A stretch of DNA of 64,000 bases from Thalassobaculum litoreum DSM 18839 (GTDB lineage Bacteria > Pseudomonadota > Alphaproteobacteria > Thalassobaculales > Thalassobaculaceae): assembly GCF_900102465.1 (NCBI RefSeq), contig NZ_FNBW01000014.1:1-64000 (forward strand). Direction: 5' to 3'. Under the pieces are notes generated by a model, which searched no databases, had not been told where the DNA came from, and saw nothing but the letters and a program-made list of their open reading frames with translations. The translations under genes and the position numbers were made by a program. Below, piece after piece: positions 35,948 through 44,483 of this stretch; the first letter of the stretch is position 1; each line of letters starts with the position of its first letter.

Positions 35948-37203
35948 GCCGCAAGGGCCGCCCCCTGCCGATGAGCTTTGAAGCGCGCGGCGCCAGCGTT
36001 CCGTTCGAGAGCACCAGTCTGCGCGAATGCCGCCTGCGTGTGGTCGATCTGGGCCGCGAGCTGGACTGGGAGATCACCGTGCCGAGCGGCATGGGCGGGA
36101 CCGATTCCCGCAGCGTCATGATCCTGCCCTGGCGGGACGTGCCGGCCTTCGCCGGCATGACCCTGCGCGACAAGGAGCTGTACCAGCGCATCGACGACAT
36201 CGACGACTCGGAATCCCCGGATCCCTTCAAGGTGCGGGAGATCCGCATCCGCGTCGACCAGACCATGGGCGAGACCGAGGAGGTCCGGCAGCAGGCGGCG
36301 CTGGAGGTCGACCGGGAGAAGCAGGACCGGCTGATGACCTATCTCAGCTTCCTGGCTCAGCTCACCCGGGATTGCGGCATCCGCAAGGGCGACGCCTTCA
36401 TGGCAAGTGCCGATACCGCGCTGCTGATGCGGCTCACCAAGGATAAGGAGGCCAGCAAGGAGGCCGGGCTTGACGCCTCGGCCCTGACCGAGCGCGTGCT
36501 GTCCTTCGCCTCGGAGGAGCTCGACGCGCCGGTGAAGGTGGTGAACAAGCGCCTGGAGGAACTGACCAGCTACATGGCGCCGTTCGGCGCGGTGAACATC
36601 GAGGCGGAAAACAAGACCGACGGCTTCCTGACGCGGACTCGGAACGAGATCAAGCGGATGGACCGGACGATGACGCAGTACTCAAAGACGGCGCGCACGG
36701 AGACGTCCGACCGGATCACGCTCGTGCGGTTCGCGATCAAGGACTTTCTCGACTACGTCGACGACCGTTTCAATCAGATCGAGCAGTTCTTCTCGTACTT
36801 CATGAACGTCTTCCGCGAGTACGATAAGACCAAGGGCTTCGCCCAGCAGATCCGCCGCGACGTGTCCTATGCGCTCGATGGCTGGAGCCACCTGTGCAGG
36901 ATCTGGTTCACCGCCCTGGACAGCAAAGAGGGCGAAACCATCGATGACGCGATCGGCTATATCCTGGCCAATCTGCCGATCATGCCGGACGAGGAGGTGA
37001 ACCAGAACGACGACCGGTCGAAGGTCCGGCGCGGCTTCGAGATGGCGCGCGTCCAGATGGTCCGCACCATGGTCAATTGGACCGACAATACGGTCGACAA
37101 GGAACTGGAGCAGCGGGTCGCGGCGGCCAAAGAGGAACAGGCGAAGCCGAAGGTCGATCCCAATCAGGTCAAGAAACGCCGCCGGGCCGGCGCCCGCATG
37201 TAG
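35944..37203 (+). CDS. Unrecognised 419-aa protein coupled to the GGDEF-like gene
   Basis: 419 aa, soluble. An N-terminal beta-rich stretch (ECRLRVVDLGRELDWEITVPSG) is followed by a long mainly helical, highly charged region (about 90-400) and a basic tail KKRRRAGARM that could touch nucleic acid or phospholipid. No known family was recognised. The helices around FLDYVDDRFNQIEQFFSYFMNVFREY are rich in aromatics and look like a helical bundle. Its ATG overlaps the GGDEF-like gene's TGA by 4 bp, suggesting the two proteins work together. Codons 66-73 (VPAFAGMT) correspond to a palindrome at 36140-36157 of the type seen in intergenic repeats. Confidence 0.7.
   Translation: MSRKGRPLPMSFEARGASVPFESTSLRECRLRVVDLGRELDWEITVPSGMGGTDSRSVMILPWRDVPAFAGMTLRDKELYQRIDDIDDSESPDPFKVREIRIRVDQTMGETEEVRQQAALEVDREKQDRLMTYLSFLAQLTRDCGIRKGDAFMASADTALLMRLTKDKEASKEAGLDASALTERVLSFASEELDAPVKVVNKRLEELTSYMAPFGAVNIEAENKTDGFLTRTRNEIKRMDRTMTQYSKTARTETSDRITLVRFAIKDFLDYVDDRFNQIEQFFSYFMNVFREYDKTKGFAQQIRRDVSYALDGWSHLCRIWFTALDSKEGETIDDAIGYILANLPIMPDEEVNQNDDRSKVRRGFEMARVQMVRTMVNWTDNTVDKELEQRVAAAKEEQAKPKVDPNQVKKRRRAGARM
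36140..36157. repeat. REP-like hairpin inside a coding region
   Basis: TGCCGGC-CTTC-GCCGGCA followed by TGAC. Read in frame it gives VPAFAGMT, a peptide familiar as the translation of short dispersed palindromes in proteobacterial genomes. Identity with such an element is inferred from this match alone. Confidence 0.4.
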
Positions 37204-37207
37204 CGGT

Positions 37208-37738
37208 CTACCGGACCCAAGCGTCCAGCAGCGGTCCGACCGGCCCGAACAGCGGGTCGGTCTGCGGCAGGGGAACAGCGGCGATCCGGGCGTCCACACC
37301 GTCGCGGGGGTCGTTCTCGCGCTTGAGGTCGGGGTTCTCCTGGCCCGGCGGATAGCAGCCGCAGACCAGGAAATCGCCGCTGGCCGACAGGCACTTGTGT
37401 CCGGTTCCCGCCGGCAGGACCAGGGCGTCGCCGCGCCTCACCGTCACCCGCTCCCCGCTCTCGCCGCCGAGCTGCAGGTCAGCCTCGCCGCCGACGCAGA
37501 TCAGCGCCTCATGGGCGTTGGAGTGGTAGTGGTGATAGGGAAACACACCGTAGAGCCAGGCCCCGCCCCAGCCGTTCCGGCGCACAGTGGCCTGCACCTC
37601 CTGCGCCGAGGTGCCGGCCGGCACGACGCCGCCGAGGACAAGCACCGGCAGGGTCGGATGGTTCGGTGCCGCCCGGTCCGGGCCGAAGCTCAGGGTGGAG
37701 ACGGTCGGGGTGGTGACGGTCGGTGTCGCGTCGGTCAT
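37208..37738 (-). CDS. Cupin-domain protein (YjlB-like)
   Basis: 176 aa, single cupin barrel. YGVFPYHHYHSNAHEALICVGGEADLQLGG carries the metal-binding histidines of cupin motif 1 (in parts: FPYHHYHSNAHEAL), and VLPAGTGHKCL is motif 2. The closest pattern by eye is the YjlB family of unknown function. It lies 14 bp after the PiT-like gene on the same strand and is probably its operon partner. Confidence 0.82.
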   Translation of the reverse strand: MTDATPTVTTPTVSTLSFGPDRAAPNHPTLPVLVLGGVVPAGTSAQEVQATVRRNGWGGAWLYGVFPYHHYHSNAHEALICVGGEADLQLGGESGERVTVRRGDALVLPAGTGHKCLSASGDFLVCGCYPPGQENPDLKRENDPRDGVDARIAAVPLPQTDPLFGPVGPLLDAWVR

Positions 37739-37752
37739 GTCGGCTCCCTTGC

Positions 37753-38782
37753 TTAATCCGGCGAGACCGTTACCGGATGGGCGTGGTCGTGGGTGAAGCC
37801 GCCGGTATAGGCCGCCAGGTACGGCATGGCGAAGGCGACCGCGATGCTCACGATCAGGCCGGCCAGCGCCTTGGCCATGTCCGACGCCGCGGTCCGGCCC
37901 GCCTGGTTCAGCGAGGTCACCTTCAGCATCAGGACCAGGCCGATCTCCCGACCCGCCAGCAGGCCCAGGAACACCCAGGTGGTGCTCATCGGCACGTTCG
38001 ACAATTCCTTGAAGAAGATCAGGATCAGCGCATAGGCGAAATCGATCAGCGTGGCCGAGCGGATGTCCTGGGTGTTGGTCTTGGAGGTCACGATCCCCTG
38101 GATCGCGCCGCCGCGCCGGTAGAACAGATAGGCGTGCAGGGCCAGCATCACCACCAGCGCGAAGATCAGCATCGACATGTCGAGCTGGCGCGGCAGGTAG
38201 GCGAAGATGTTGGCCAGGTCCTGGACCAGCCACTGGCTCCACAGGAAGCCGGTCGAGATCCACTGCAGCGCCACCCAGTATCTGGCCGGTTCGCGGTCCC
38301 GGCTCGCCAGGATGCGGCTGTAGAACAGCTTGCTGATCGCCAGATACACCACCAGCCCCACGCCGAAGGCCACCAGGTAGCCGACGATCGATTTCACCAG
38401 CATCGCCGGCAGGGCGGTGGCGGTGAACGAGGTCAGGATCAGGAAGGTCGTGCTCAATCAGGAAGGTCGTGCTCACCGGAATGCCGTAGCGGGTCAGAAT
38501 CAGCACGATCAGCGGCGGCAGGACCAGGGCCCAGGTGAACAGGTCCGGGATCGGGAACTTCTCCAGGCGCCCGTAGGAGATGTCGCCGTCATAGGCGAAC
38601 CAGCCGTAGAAGAAGACGGCCGTCAGGATGCCGCCGGCGAACAGCCACAGCACCCACCACGGCCGGTGGCTGTTGGAACTGAGGAAGGTTCCCAGGGTCT
38701 GGATCGCGTCATTGGCGACGACCGAATAGGCGGCCAGGAGGAACCCCAGCATCATCAGCAGGTGGTGTGCGTCGAATTCCAT
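37753..38782 (-). pseudogene. PiT-like membrane permease gene broken by a 19-bp tandem duplication
   Basis: The 5' part (from ATG 38782) encodes MEFDAHHLLMMLGF...NDAIQTLGTFL...RYGIPVSTTFLI and then runs into a wrong frame. The rest (to 37753) continues the protein in another frame from ILTSFTATALPAML onward. The break is a perfect 19-bp direct duplication: copies at 38438-38456 and 38457-38475. Removing one copy restores a single frame of 336 codons reading RYGIPVSTTFLILTSFTA. The intact product would have about eight or nine helices; NDAxxxLGT and IPVSTTxxI, repeated later as NVPMSTTWVFLG, resemble the inverted halves of PiT phosphate transporters. It may be a true mutation, a switchable locus or an assembly error. 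Confidence 0.85.
38438..38475. repeat. 19-bp perfect tandem duplication
   Basis: ATCAGGAAGGTCGTGCTCA occurs twice with no spacer (38438-38456 and 38457-38475). It is the sole cause of the frameshift in the PiT-like gene. Confidence 0.95.
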
Positions 38783-38931
38783 GAGCCCCCCGGCGCATTC
38801 CGCGAATCAGGCCGAGAGTATGGCCGCCCGCGGCCGGTTCGGCCACCCTGACGCCGCACCTTGACCCCCGCCGGGTGCGGTGCTCGACTGCGGCAAAACA
38901 CAGAACCAAGCAAGCGACCGGAGGGAAATAC

Positions 38932-40656
38932 ATGGCGCGCAAGACATACGAGGATCTGCGCAGTGCGCGCTGGTACGGGGCGGCCGATCTTCGCGCCTTC
39001 GGACACCGCTCGCGGACCCTGCAGATGGGCTACAGCCGCGAGGACTGGAACGGCAAGCCGGTGATCGCCATCGTCAACACCTGGTCCGAAATCAACCCCT
39101 GTCACACCCACTTCCGCCAGCGCGCCGAAGAGGTGAAGCGCGGCGTGTGGCAGGCCGGCGGCTTCCCGGTCGAGCTGCCGGCGATCTCCCTGTCGGAGCC
39201 GTTCCAGAAGCCGACCACCATGATGTACCGCAACCTGCTGGCCATGGAGACCGAGGAGCTGCTGCGCTCCTACCCGGCCGACGGAGCGGTGCTGATGGGC
39301 GGCTGCGACAAGACCACGCCGGCCCTGCTGATGGGGGCGGCCAGCATGAACATTCCGTCGATCTTCGTGCCCGCCGGGCCGATGCTGCGCGGCAACTGGC
39401 ACGGCAAGACGCTCGGCTCCGGCTCCGACACCTGGAAGTACTGGGCCGAGCTGAAGGTCGGGAACATCTCCGAGCGCGACTGGGAGGAGATCGAGGAGGG
39501 CATCGCCCGCTCGCCCGGCACCTGCATGACCATGGGCACGGCGGCCACGATGATGAGCGCGGTCGAGGCCCTGGGCATGTCGCTGCCCGGCTCCAGCGCC
39601 ATCCCCGCGCCGGATTCCAACCATTCGCGCATGGCCGCCCTGTCCGGCCGGCGCATCGTCGACATGGTCTGGGAGGACCTGAAGCCGTCCGACATCATGA
39701 CCGAGGGGGCGTTCGAGAACTCGATCTCCACCGTCATGGCCATGGGCGGCTCGACCAACGCCATCGTCCACCTGATCGCCATGGCCGGCCGGCTCGGCCT
39801 GCCGATCGATCTCGACCGGTTCGACGCGATCTCGCGCCGGGTGCCGTGGCTGGCCGATATCCGGCCGTCGGGCCGGTGGCTGATGGAGGACTTCTTCTAT
39901 GCCGGCGGCCTGCCGGCTTTGCTCGGCGAGTTGAAGGACCTGCTGCACACCGACGCGGTGACCGTCTCCGGCAAGACCCTGGGCGAGGATATCGCCAACG
40001 CCGACGTCTACAACGAGGAGGTCATCCGCCGCCGCGCCAACCCGATGAGCAAGCAGGGCGGGCTGGCGGTGCTGCGCGGCAACCTGGCGCCCAACGGGGC
40101 GGTGATCAAGCAGACCGCCATGGACCCGAAGTTCATGAAGCACCGCGGCCCGGCGGTGGTCTTCGCCGACTACAACGACATGGCCGCCCGCCTGGACGAT
40201 CCGAACCTCGAGGTCACGCCGGACAGCGTCATCGTGCTCAAGCATGCCGGTCCCCAGGGCGGCCCGGGCATGCCGGAATGGGGCATGCTGCCGATCCCCA
40301 AGAAGATCCTGGAGATGGGCATCCGCGACATGGTGCGGATCTCCGACGCCCGCATGTCCGGCACCAGCTACGGCACCTGCGTGCTGCATGTGGCGCCCGA
40401 AAGCTGGGTCGGCGGCCCGCTGGCCTTCGTGCAGGACGGCGACATGATCGAGCTCGACGTCGACGGCCGTCGCCTGCATCTGGACGTGTCCGACGAGGAT
40501 CTGGCCGCCCGCAAGGCCGCCTGGACCCCGCCCCAGCGCAAGTTCGAGCGCGGCTTCGGCGCGATCTACGCCGACCACATCACCCAGGCCGACAAGGGCT
40601 GCGACTTCGACGTGCTGATGGGCACCATGGCGACGCCGGAGCCGGAGATTCATTGA
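38932..40656 (+). CDS. IlvD/Edd family dehydratase, sugar-acid (arabinonate) type
   Basis: 574 aa. Iron-sulfur ligands are Cys57 in NTWSEINPCHTH, Cys125 in MGGCDKTTP and Cys198 in SPGTCMTMGTAATM. RSARWYGAADLRAFGHRSRTLQMGY at the N-terminus is characteristic of the L-arabinonate/D-fuconate dehydratase branch rather than IlvD proper. It would turn an aldonic acid into a 2-keto-3-deoxy acid. GGAGGGA lies 8 bases before the ATG. It heads a plus-strand run with an SDR, a TauD-type dioxygenase and a GFA protein. Confidence 0.88.
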   Translation: MARKTYEDLRSARWYGAADLRAFGHRSRTLQMGYSREDWNGKPVIAIVNTWSEINPCHTHFRQRAEEVKRGVWQAGGFPVELPAISLSEPFQKPTTMMYRNLLAMETEELLRSYPADGAVLMGGCDKTTPALLMGAASMNIPSIFVPAGPMLRGNWHGKTLGSGSDTWKYWAELKVGNISERDWEEIEEGIARSPGTCMTMGTAATMMSAVEALGMSLPGSSAIPAPDSNHSRMAALSGRRIVDMVWEDLKPSDIMTEGAFENSISTVMAMGGSTNAIVHLIAMAGRLGLPIDLDRFDAISRRVPWLADIRPSGRWLMEDFFYAGGLPALLGELKDLLHTDAVTVSGKTLGEDIANADVYNEEVIRRRANPMSKQGGLAVLRGNLAPNGAVIKQTAMDPKFMKHRGPAVVFADYNDMAARLDDPNLEVTPDSVIVLKHAGPQGGPGMPEWGMLPIPKKILEMGIRDMVRISDARMSGTSYGTCVLHVAPESWVGGPLAFVQDGDMIELDVDGRRLHLDVSDEDLAARKAAWTPPQRKFERGFGAIYADHITQADKGCDFDVLMGTMATPEPEIH

Positions 40657-40672
40657 GCTGGAGAGGCACGGA

Positions 40673-41377
40673 ATGCCCGACACCAAAGTCGCTCTGATCA
40701 CCGCCGCCGGCTCCGGGATGGGCGCGGCGATCGCGCGGAAGCTGGCGGCGGACGGGTATGCCGTCGCCATCAACTCCTCCTCCGGCAAGGGCGAGGATCT
40801 CGCGCGGGAACTCGGCGGCATCTCGGTGACCGGCTCCAACCTGGAGCCCGACGTACTGAAGGCGCTGGCCGATGCCGCCCTGGACAAATGGGGGCGGATC
40901 GACGCGGTGGTGAACTCCGCCGGCCACGGGCCGAAAGGGCCGGTGCTGGAGCTCTCCGACGAGGACTGGCACCTGGGCCTGGACGTCTACCTGATGAACG
41001 TGATCCGCATGACCCGCCTGGTCGTGCCGGTCATGGAGAGGCAGGGTGGCGGGACGATCGTCAACATCTCCACCTATGCCGCCTTCGAGCCGGAGGAGGC
41101 GTTCCCCACCTCCGGCGTGTTCCGCGCCGGGCTCGCCGCCTTCACAAAGCTGGTGACCGACAAATACGCCGCCGCCGGCATCCGCATGAACAATATCCTT
41201 CCGGGCTTCATCGACAGCCGGCCGGAGAAGGAGGCGTTCCGCGCCCGCATCCCCATGGGCCGCTACGGCCGGGCCGAGGAGATCGCCGACGTGGCGGCCT
41301 TCCTGGTCTCCGACGCGTCGTCCTACATCACCGGGCAGAATCTGAGGGTAGACGGCGGCATCACACGAAGTGTGTGA
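40673..41377 (+). CDS. SDR-fold protein lacking the catalytic Tyr and Lys
   Basis: 234 aa, Rossmann fold with TAAGSGMGAAIA (10-21), NSAG (81-84) and DVYLMNV. Ser133 in NISTYAAF is present, but the usual YxxxK is replaced: the expected tyrosine position holds Ser147 and the lysine position Arg151 (SGVFR). The C-terminal NNILPGFIDSRPE and ITGQNLRVDGGIT are standard. The spacing shows a clean substitution, not a frameshift. It may be a diverged subfamily with another mechanism or a non-catalytic partner. It begins 16 bp after the dehydratase stop. Confidence 0.85.
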   Translation: MPDTKVALITAAGSGMGAAIARKLAADGYAVAINSSSGKGEDLARELGGISVTGSNLEPDVLKALADAALDKWGRIDAVVNSAGHGPKGPVLELSDEDWHLGLDVYLMNVIRMTRLVVPVMERQGGGTIVNISTYAAFEPEEAFPTSGVFRAGLAAFTKLVTDKYAAAGIRMNNILPGFIDSRPEKEAFRARIPMGRYGRAEEIADVAAFLVSDASSYITGQNLRVDGGITRSV

Positions 41378-41416
41378 GAAGAACCTCAATCGGTGGCTAC
41401 ATTCGCCTGTTCGCGC

Positions 41417-41452
41417 TCCCGTTTTCAGCGGCTAGACTGTCGCAAAACGGGA
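41417..41452. promoter_or_regulatory. 9-bp dyad upstream of the TauD-type gene
   Basis: TCCCGTTTT (41417-41425) and AAAACGGGA (41444-41452) pair around 18 bases, 20 bp before the dioxygenase ATG. This distance suits a repressor operator; a leader hairpin or terminator for the SDR gene is also possible. Confidence 0.45.
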
Positions 41453-41471
41453 ACGTGCGGAGGACGCCATC

Positions 41472-42338
41472 ATGACCAGCTACGACACCATCGCCGTTGA
41501 ACCGCTCGGCGGCTCGATCGGCGCCGTCATCCGCGGCGTCGATCTCGGCGCGCCGCTGTCCAACGCCCAGGCGGCGGAGGTGCACGCGGCGTTTCTGGCC
41601 AATTCGGTGGTGTTCTTCCGCGACCAGGACCTGGACGACCCCGAGCGCCAGAAGCGCGCCGCCCGGCTGTTCGGCGAGCCTGTGGCGATCCCCTTCGTGA
41701 AGTCGCTGGACGGCCATCCGGAGATCATCGACATCGTCAAGGAGGCCGAGGACGTCGGGAAATACAACTTTGGCGGTAACTGGCACACCGACACCAGCTT
41801 CCTGGAAACGCCGGCGATGGGCTCGCTGCTCTACGCGCTCGACGTGCCGCCGCGCGGGGGCGACACGCTGTTCGCCGACCTCTACGCCGCCTACGAGACC
41901 CTGTCCGACGGCCTGAAGCGCAGCCTGGAGGGGATGACGGCGCTGCATAGCGGCATCCGCTCCTATGGAAGCCAGTCGAAGTTCCAGGGCGGCCGGAACA
42001 CCTCGGTCTCGATGGCGATCGACGCCAACGAGGAGGGCGACAAGCTGATTGAGCATCCGGTGGTGCGCACCCATCCGGAGACCGGCCGCAAGGGACTGTT
42101 CGTCAACCCGAACTACACGATCCGCTTCAGGGACTGGAGCGAGGCGGAGTCCAAGCCGCTGCTCGACTTTCTCTACGCCCACGCGATCCGCGACGAGTTC
42201 GTATGCCGGTTCCGCTGGGAGCGCGGCTCGGTCGCGGTCTGGGACAACCGCTGTCTGATGCACCGGGCGGTGAACGACTACGAGGGACACCGCCGGCACA
42301 TGCGGCGGGTGACGCTGCAGGGCGACCGCCCGCACTGA
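41472..42338 (+). CDS. TauD/TfdA family Fe(II)/2-oxoglutarate dioxygenase
   Basis: 288 aa. Iron ligands are His105 and Asp107 in NWHTDTSF and His264 in CLMHRAVNDY, with a 2-oxoglutarate-binding arginine near 275-279. The N-terminal GAVIRGVDLGAPL is standard. Members hydroxylate taurine, alkyl sulfates, phenoxyacids or other carboxylates. The substrate is unknown; its place behind the dehydratase and SDR suggests a role in the same catabolic route. Confidence 0.92.
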   Translation: MTSYDTIAVEPLGGSIGAVIRGVDLGAPLSNAQAAEVHAAFLANSVVFFRDQDLDDPERQKRAARLFGEPVAIPFVKSLDGHPEIIDIVKEAEDVGKYNFGGNWHTDTSFLETPAMGSLLYALDVPPRGGDTLFADLYAAYETLSDGLKRSLEGMTALHSGIRSYGSQSKFQGGRNTSVSMAIDANEEGDKLIEHPVVRTHPETGRKGLFVNPNYTIRFRDWSEAESKPLLDFLYAHAIRDEFVCRFRWERGSVAVWDNRCLMHRAVNDYEGHRRHMRRVTLQGDRPH

Positions 42339-42361
42339 GGTGTGACACAGAGGAGGGGGGA

Positions 42362-42832
42362 ATGAAGCTCGAAGGCTCCTGTCATTGCGGGAAGGTGCGG
42401 TTCAGCGTCGAGAGCGCCCACCCCTATCCCTTCAACCTCTGTTACTGCTCGATCTGCCGAAAGACCGCCGGCGGCGGCGGCTTCGCGATCAATCTCGGCG
42501 GCGAGGCGGCCTCCCTCAGCGTCGAGGGCGAGGCGCATGTGACGGTGTACCACGCCGAGGGACCGGACGGCCCGAGCCCGCTCGGCCGGCGCTTCTGCGC
42601 CCACTGCGGCAGCATGCTCTGGGCCTGTGACAGCCGCTGGCCCGACCTCATCCATCCCTTCGCCTCGGCGATCGACACCGCCCTGCCGGTGCCGCCGGAG
42701 AAGGTCCATCTGATGCTGGGATCCAGGGCGCCCTGGGTGGTGCCCGCGGTCGACCCCGGCGATCAGTGCTTCGAGGAATATCCGAACGAATCTATCGCTG
42801 ACTGGCATGCCAGCAGAGGACTTATTTCTTAA
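42362..42832 (+). CDS. GFA/CENP-V family zinc protein
   Basis: 156 aa. Zinc-binding cysteines Cys7 and Cys9 (SCHCG), Cys27, Cys29 and Cys32 (CYCSIC), and Cys79 and Cys82 (FCAHCGS) define the fold of glutathione-dependent formaldehyde-activating enzymes. True Gfa activity is disputed for most members, so the function is open. It begins 23 bp after the dioxygenase stop; GGAGGGG lies 5 to 6 bases upstream. Confidence 0.88.
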   Translation: MKLEGSCHCGKVRFSVESAHPYPFNLCYCSICRKTAGGGGFAINLGGEAASLSVEGEAHVTVYHAEGPDGPSPLGRRFCAHCGSMLWACDSRWPDLIHPFASAIDTALPVPPEKVHLMLGSRAPWVVPAVDPGDQCFEEYPNESIADWHASRGLIS

Positions 42833-42947
42833 ACGACGGCGGGGATGGAGGCCCACTTACAAATCAACCAATCCTTAACTTTCAGCTTTGTAGCGTCGCC
42901 GCACAGGGCGGCACCGAGTGCCGCCTGAGCCTATTGGGAGGTCAGTC

Positions 42948-44333
42948 ATGGCCGCTCCCGCCTTCGAGGGGAGAGGGGGGACCGGTCCGGGATTCGGCGT
43001 GTCGAGCGACGCGTTGGATACGGAACGGGTTCGCTATCTGTACAGGTCGCCGGCCTCGGTGCTGGCGAGCACCTTTGCGGCTGTCGTCCTGGCGTATATC
43101 GGTATCGGCGTGGTCGGGCTCGAGCTGGCCATGGCGTGGATGGCCGTGCACGTGGCCCTGGCGACCGGCCGGGTCTATGCCTGGAACCTTGCGCGCCGCC
43201 GCCGCATCACCGGAACGAACCACCGCGGTTGGGCGCTGGTCCACGATCTCGGGGTGCTGGCTTCCGCCACCGGCTGGGCCATGCCCTCGATCCTGCTGTA
43301 TTCCGGCCAGATGCCGCTCGAGGCGGTCACCCTCTATGCCGCCAGCATCGCCGCCCTGGCGGCGGGGGCGGTGTTCTCCTTCGCCATCTGGTGGCGCTGC
43401 TTCCTGGGCTACCTGGTGATCGTGGTGGTTCCGCCCGTCGGCGGCTTCCTGGTCTCGGATCAGCCGGTCCTGCAGACCATCGGCGTGATCGGCATCCCCT
43501 ATTTCGGCGCCGTGGTGGCCTGGGGCCGGGTGGTCTCGCGGACCCTGGTGGAGAGCATCAGCCTGCGGCTGGAGAACTACGCGCTGGCCGGCGACCTGGC
43601 GATGGCGCGCGAGCATGCGCGGGAGATCGACCGGACCCGCCATGACGGATTCGCCAGCCTCAGCCACGAGCTGCGCACGCCGCTGAACGCGATCATCGGC
43701 TTCGGTCAGGCGATCGAGGCGGAACTCTGGGGGCCGATCGGCAACAAGCGCTATACCGAGTACGCCAGCAACATCGTGCATGCCGGCGAGCATCTCGACA
43801 TCCTGATCGGCCAGGCCATGGATCTCTCGCGTCTGGAAAGCGGCCGCATCACCCTGGAGGAAGAGCTGGTTCCGCTGGCCGAGCTGGCATCGACCTGCAA
43901 GGCCCTGATCGCCGAGCGGGCGTCTTCTCAGGGTCTGACCCTGACGGTCGCGGTCGATCCCGACCTGCCGCCGCTGCGCTGCGACCCGTCGAAGATCCGT
44001 CAGATCGTCATCAATCTGCTGTCCAACGCGGTGAAGTTCACCCAGAGCGGCGGCCGGATCGCGCTGTCGATCCGCCGATCCTCCGACGGCGGGCTCGACA
44101 TCGCGGTCAGCGATACCGGCTTCGGCATTTCTCCCGAGGAATTGAAGCGCGTCATGGAGCCGTTCGTGCGCGGCGACCATGCGCAGGTGCGCGCCTCCGA
44201 GGGACTGGGCCTCGGCCTGGCCCTGTCGCGCACCCTGGCGGAGCTGCATGACGGCTCCCTGGTCCTGACGAGCACCGTCGGCGAAGGCACGACGGCCCAT
44301 CTCTATCTGCCCGAAGAGCGCCTGCGCGGCTGA
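42948..44333 (+). CDS. Membrane sensor histidine kinase
   Basis: 461 aa. About six membrane helices (39-195) without a separable periplasmic domain. The H-box SHELRTPLNAIIGF puts the phospho-acceptor at His240, followed by ATPase motifs LLSNAVKFT (N-box), VSDTGFGI (G1) and GLGLGLAL (G2). There is no receiver domain, and no response regulator gene is adjacent, so it is an orphan. The segment AIEAELWGPIGNKRYTEYASNI after the H-box is the variant typical of alphaproteobacterial PleC/DivJ-like kinases. GGGAGG precedes the ATG. Confidence 0.9.
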   Translation: MAAPAFEGRGGTGPGFGVSSDALDTERVRYLYRSPASVLASTFAAVVLAYIGIGVVGLELAMAWMAVHVALATGRVYAWNLARRRRITGTNHRGWALVHDLGVLASATGWAMPSILLYSGQMPLEAVTLYAASIAALAAGAVFSFAIWWRCFLGYLVIVVVPPVGGFLVSDQPVLQTIGVIGIPYFGAVVAWGRVVSRTLVESISLRLENYALAGDLAMAREHAREIDRTRHDGFASLSHELRTPLNAIIGFGQAIEAELWGPIGNKRYTEYASNIVHAGEHLDILIGQAMDLSRLESGRITLEEELVPLAELASTCKALIAERASSQGLTLTVAVDPDLPPLRCDPSKIRQIVINLLSNAVKFTQSGGRIALSIRRSSDGGLDIAVSDTGFGISPEELKRVMEPFVRGDHAQVRASEGLGLGLALSRTLAELHDGSLVLTSTVGEGTTAHLYLPEERLRG

Positions 44334-44483
44334 GAATTTCCGGTTCGGCGCGGCGCCCTGGACCCTTCCGATCCCCTTCTAGGCGTGCATGGTCTCTTGC
44401 CTCCCTGGCACTCTGATGCAATTTTGCAGTCGGACGGCCGCATGAGACGGCCGGTGAGAATTGAAGGTGATGGAGGAAACACG

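Noticed and set aside
37753-38457. Reading the PiT-like locus as two separate genes
   Set aside because: The downstream part begins in the middle of a motif, and one copy of a 19-bp duplication explains the shift exactly.
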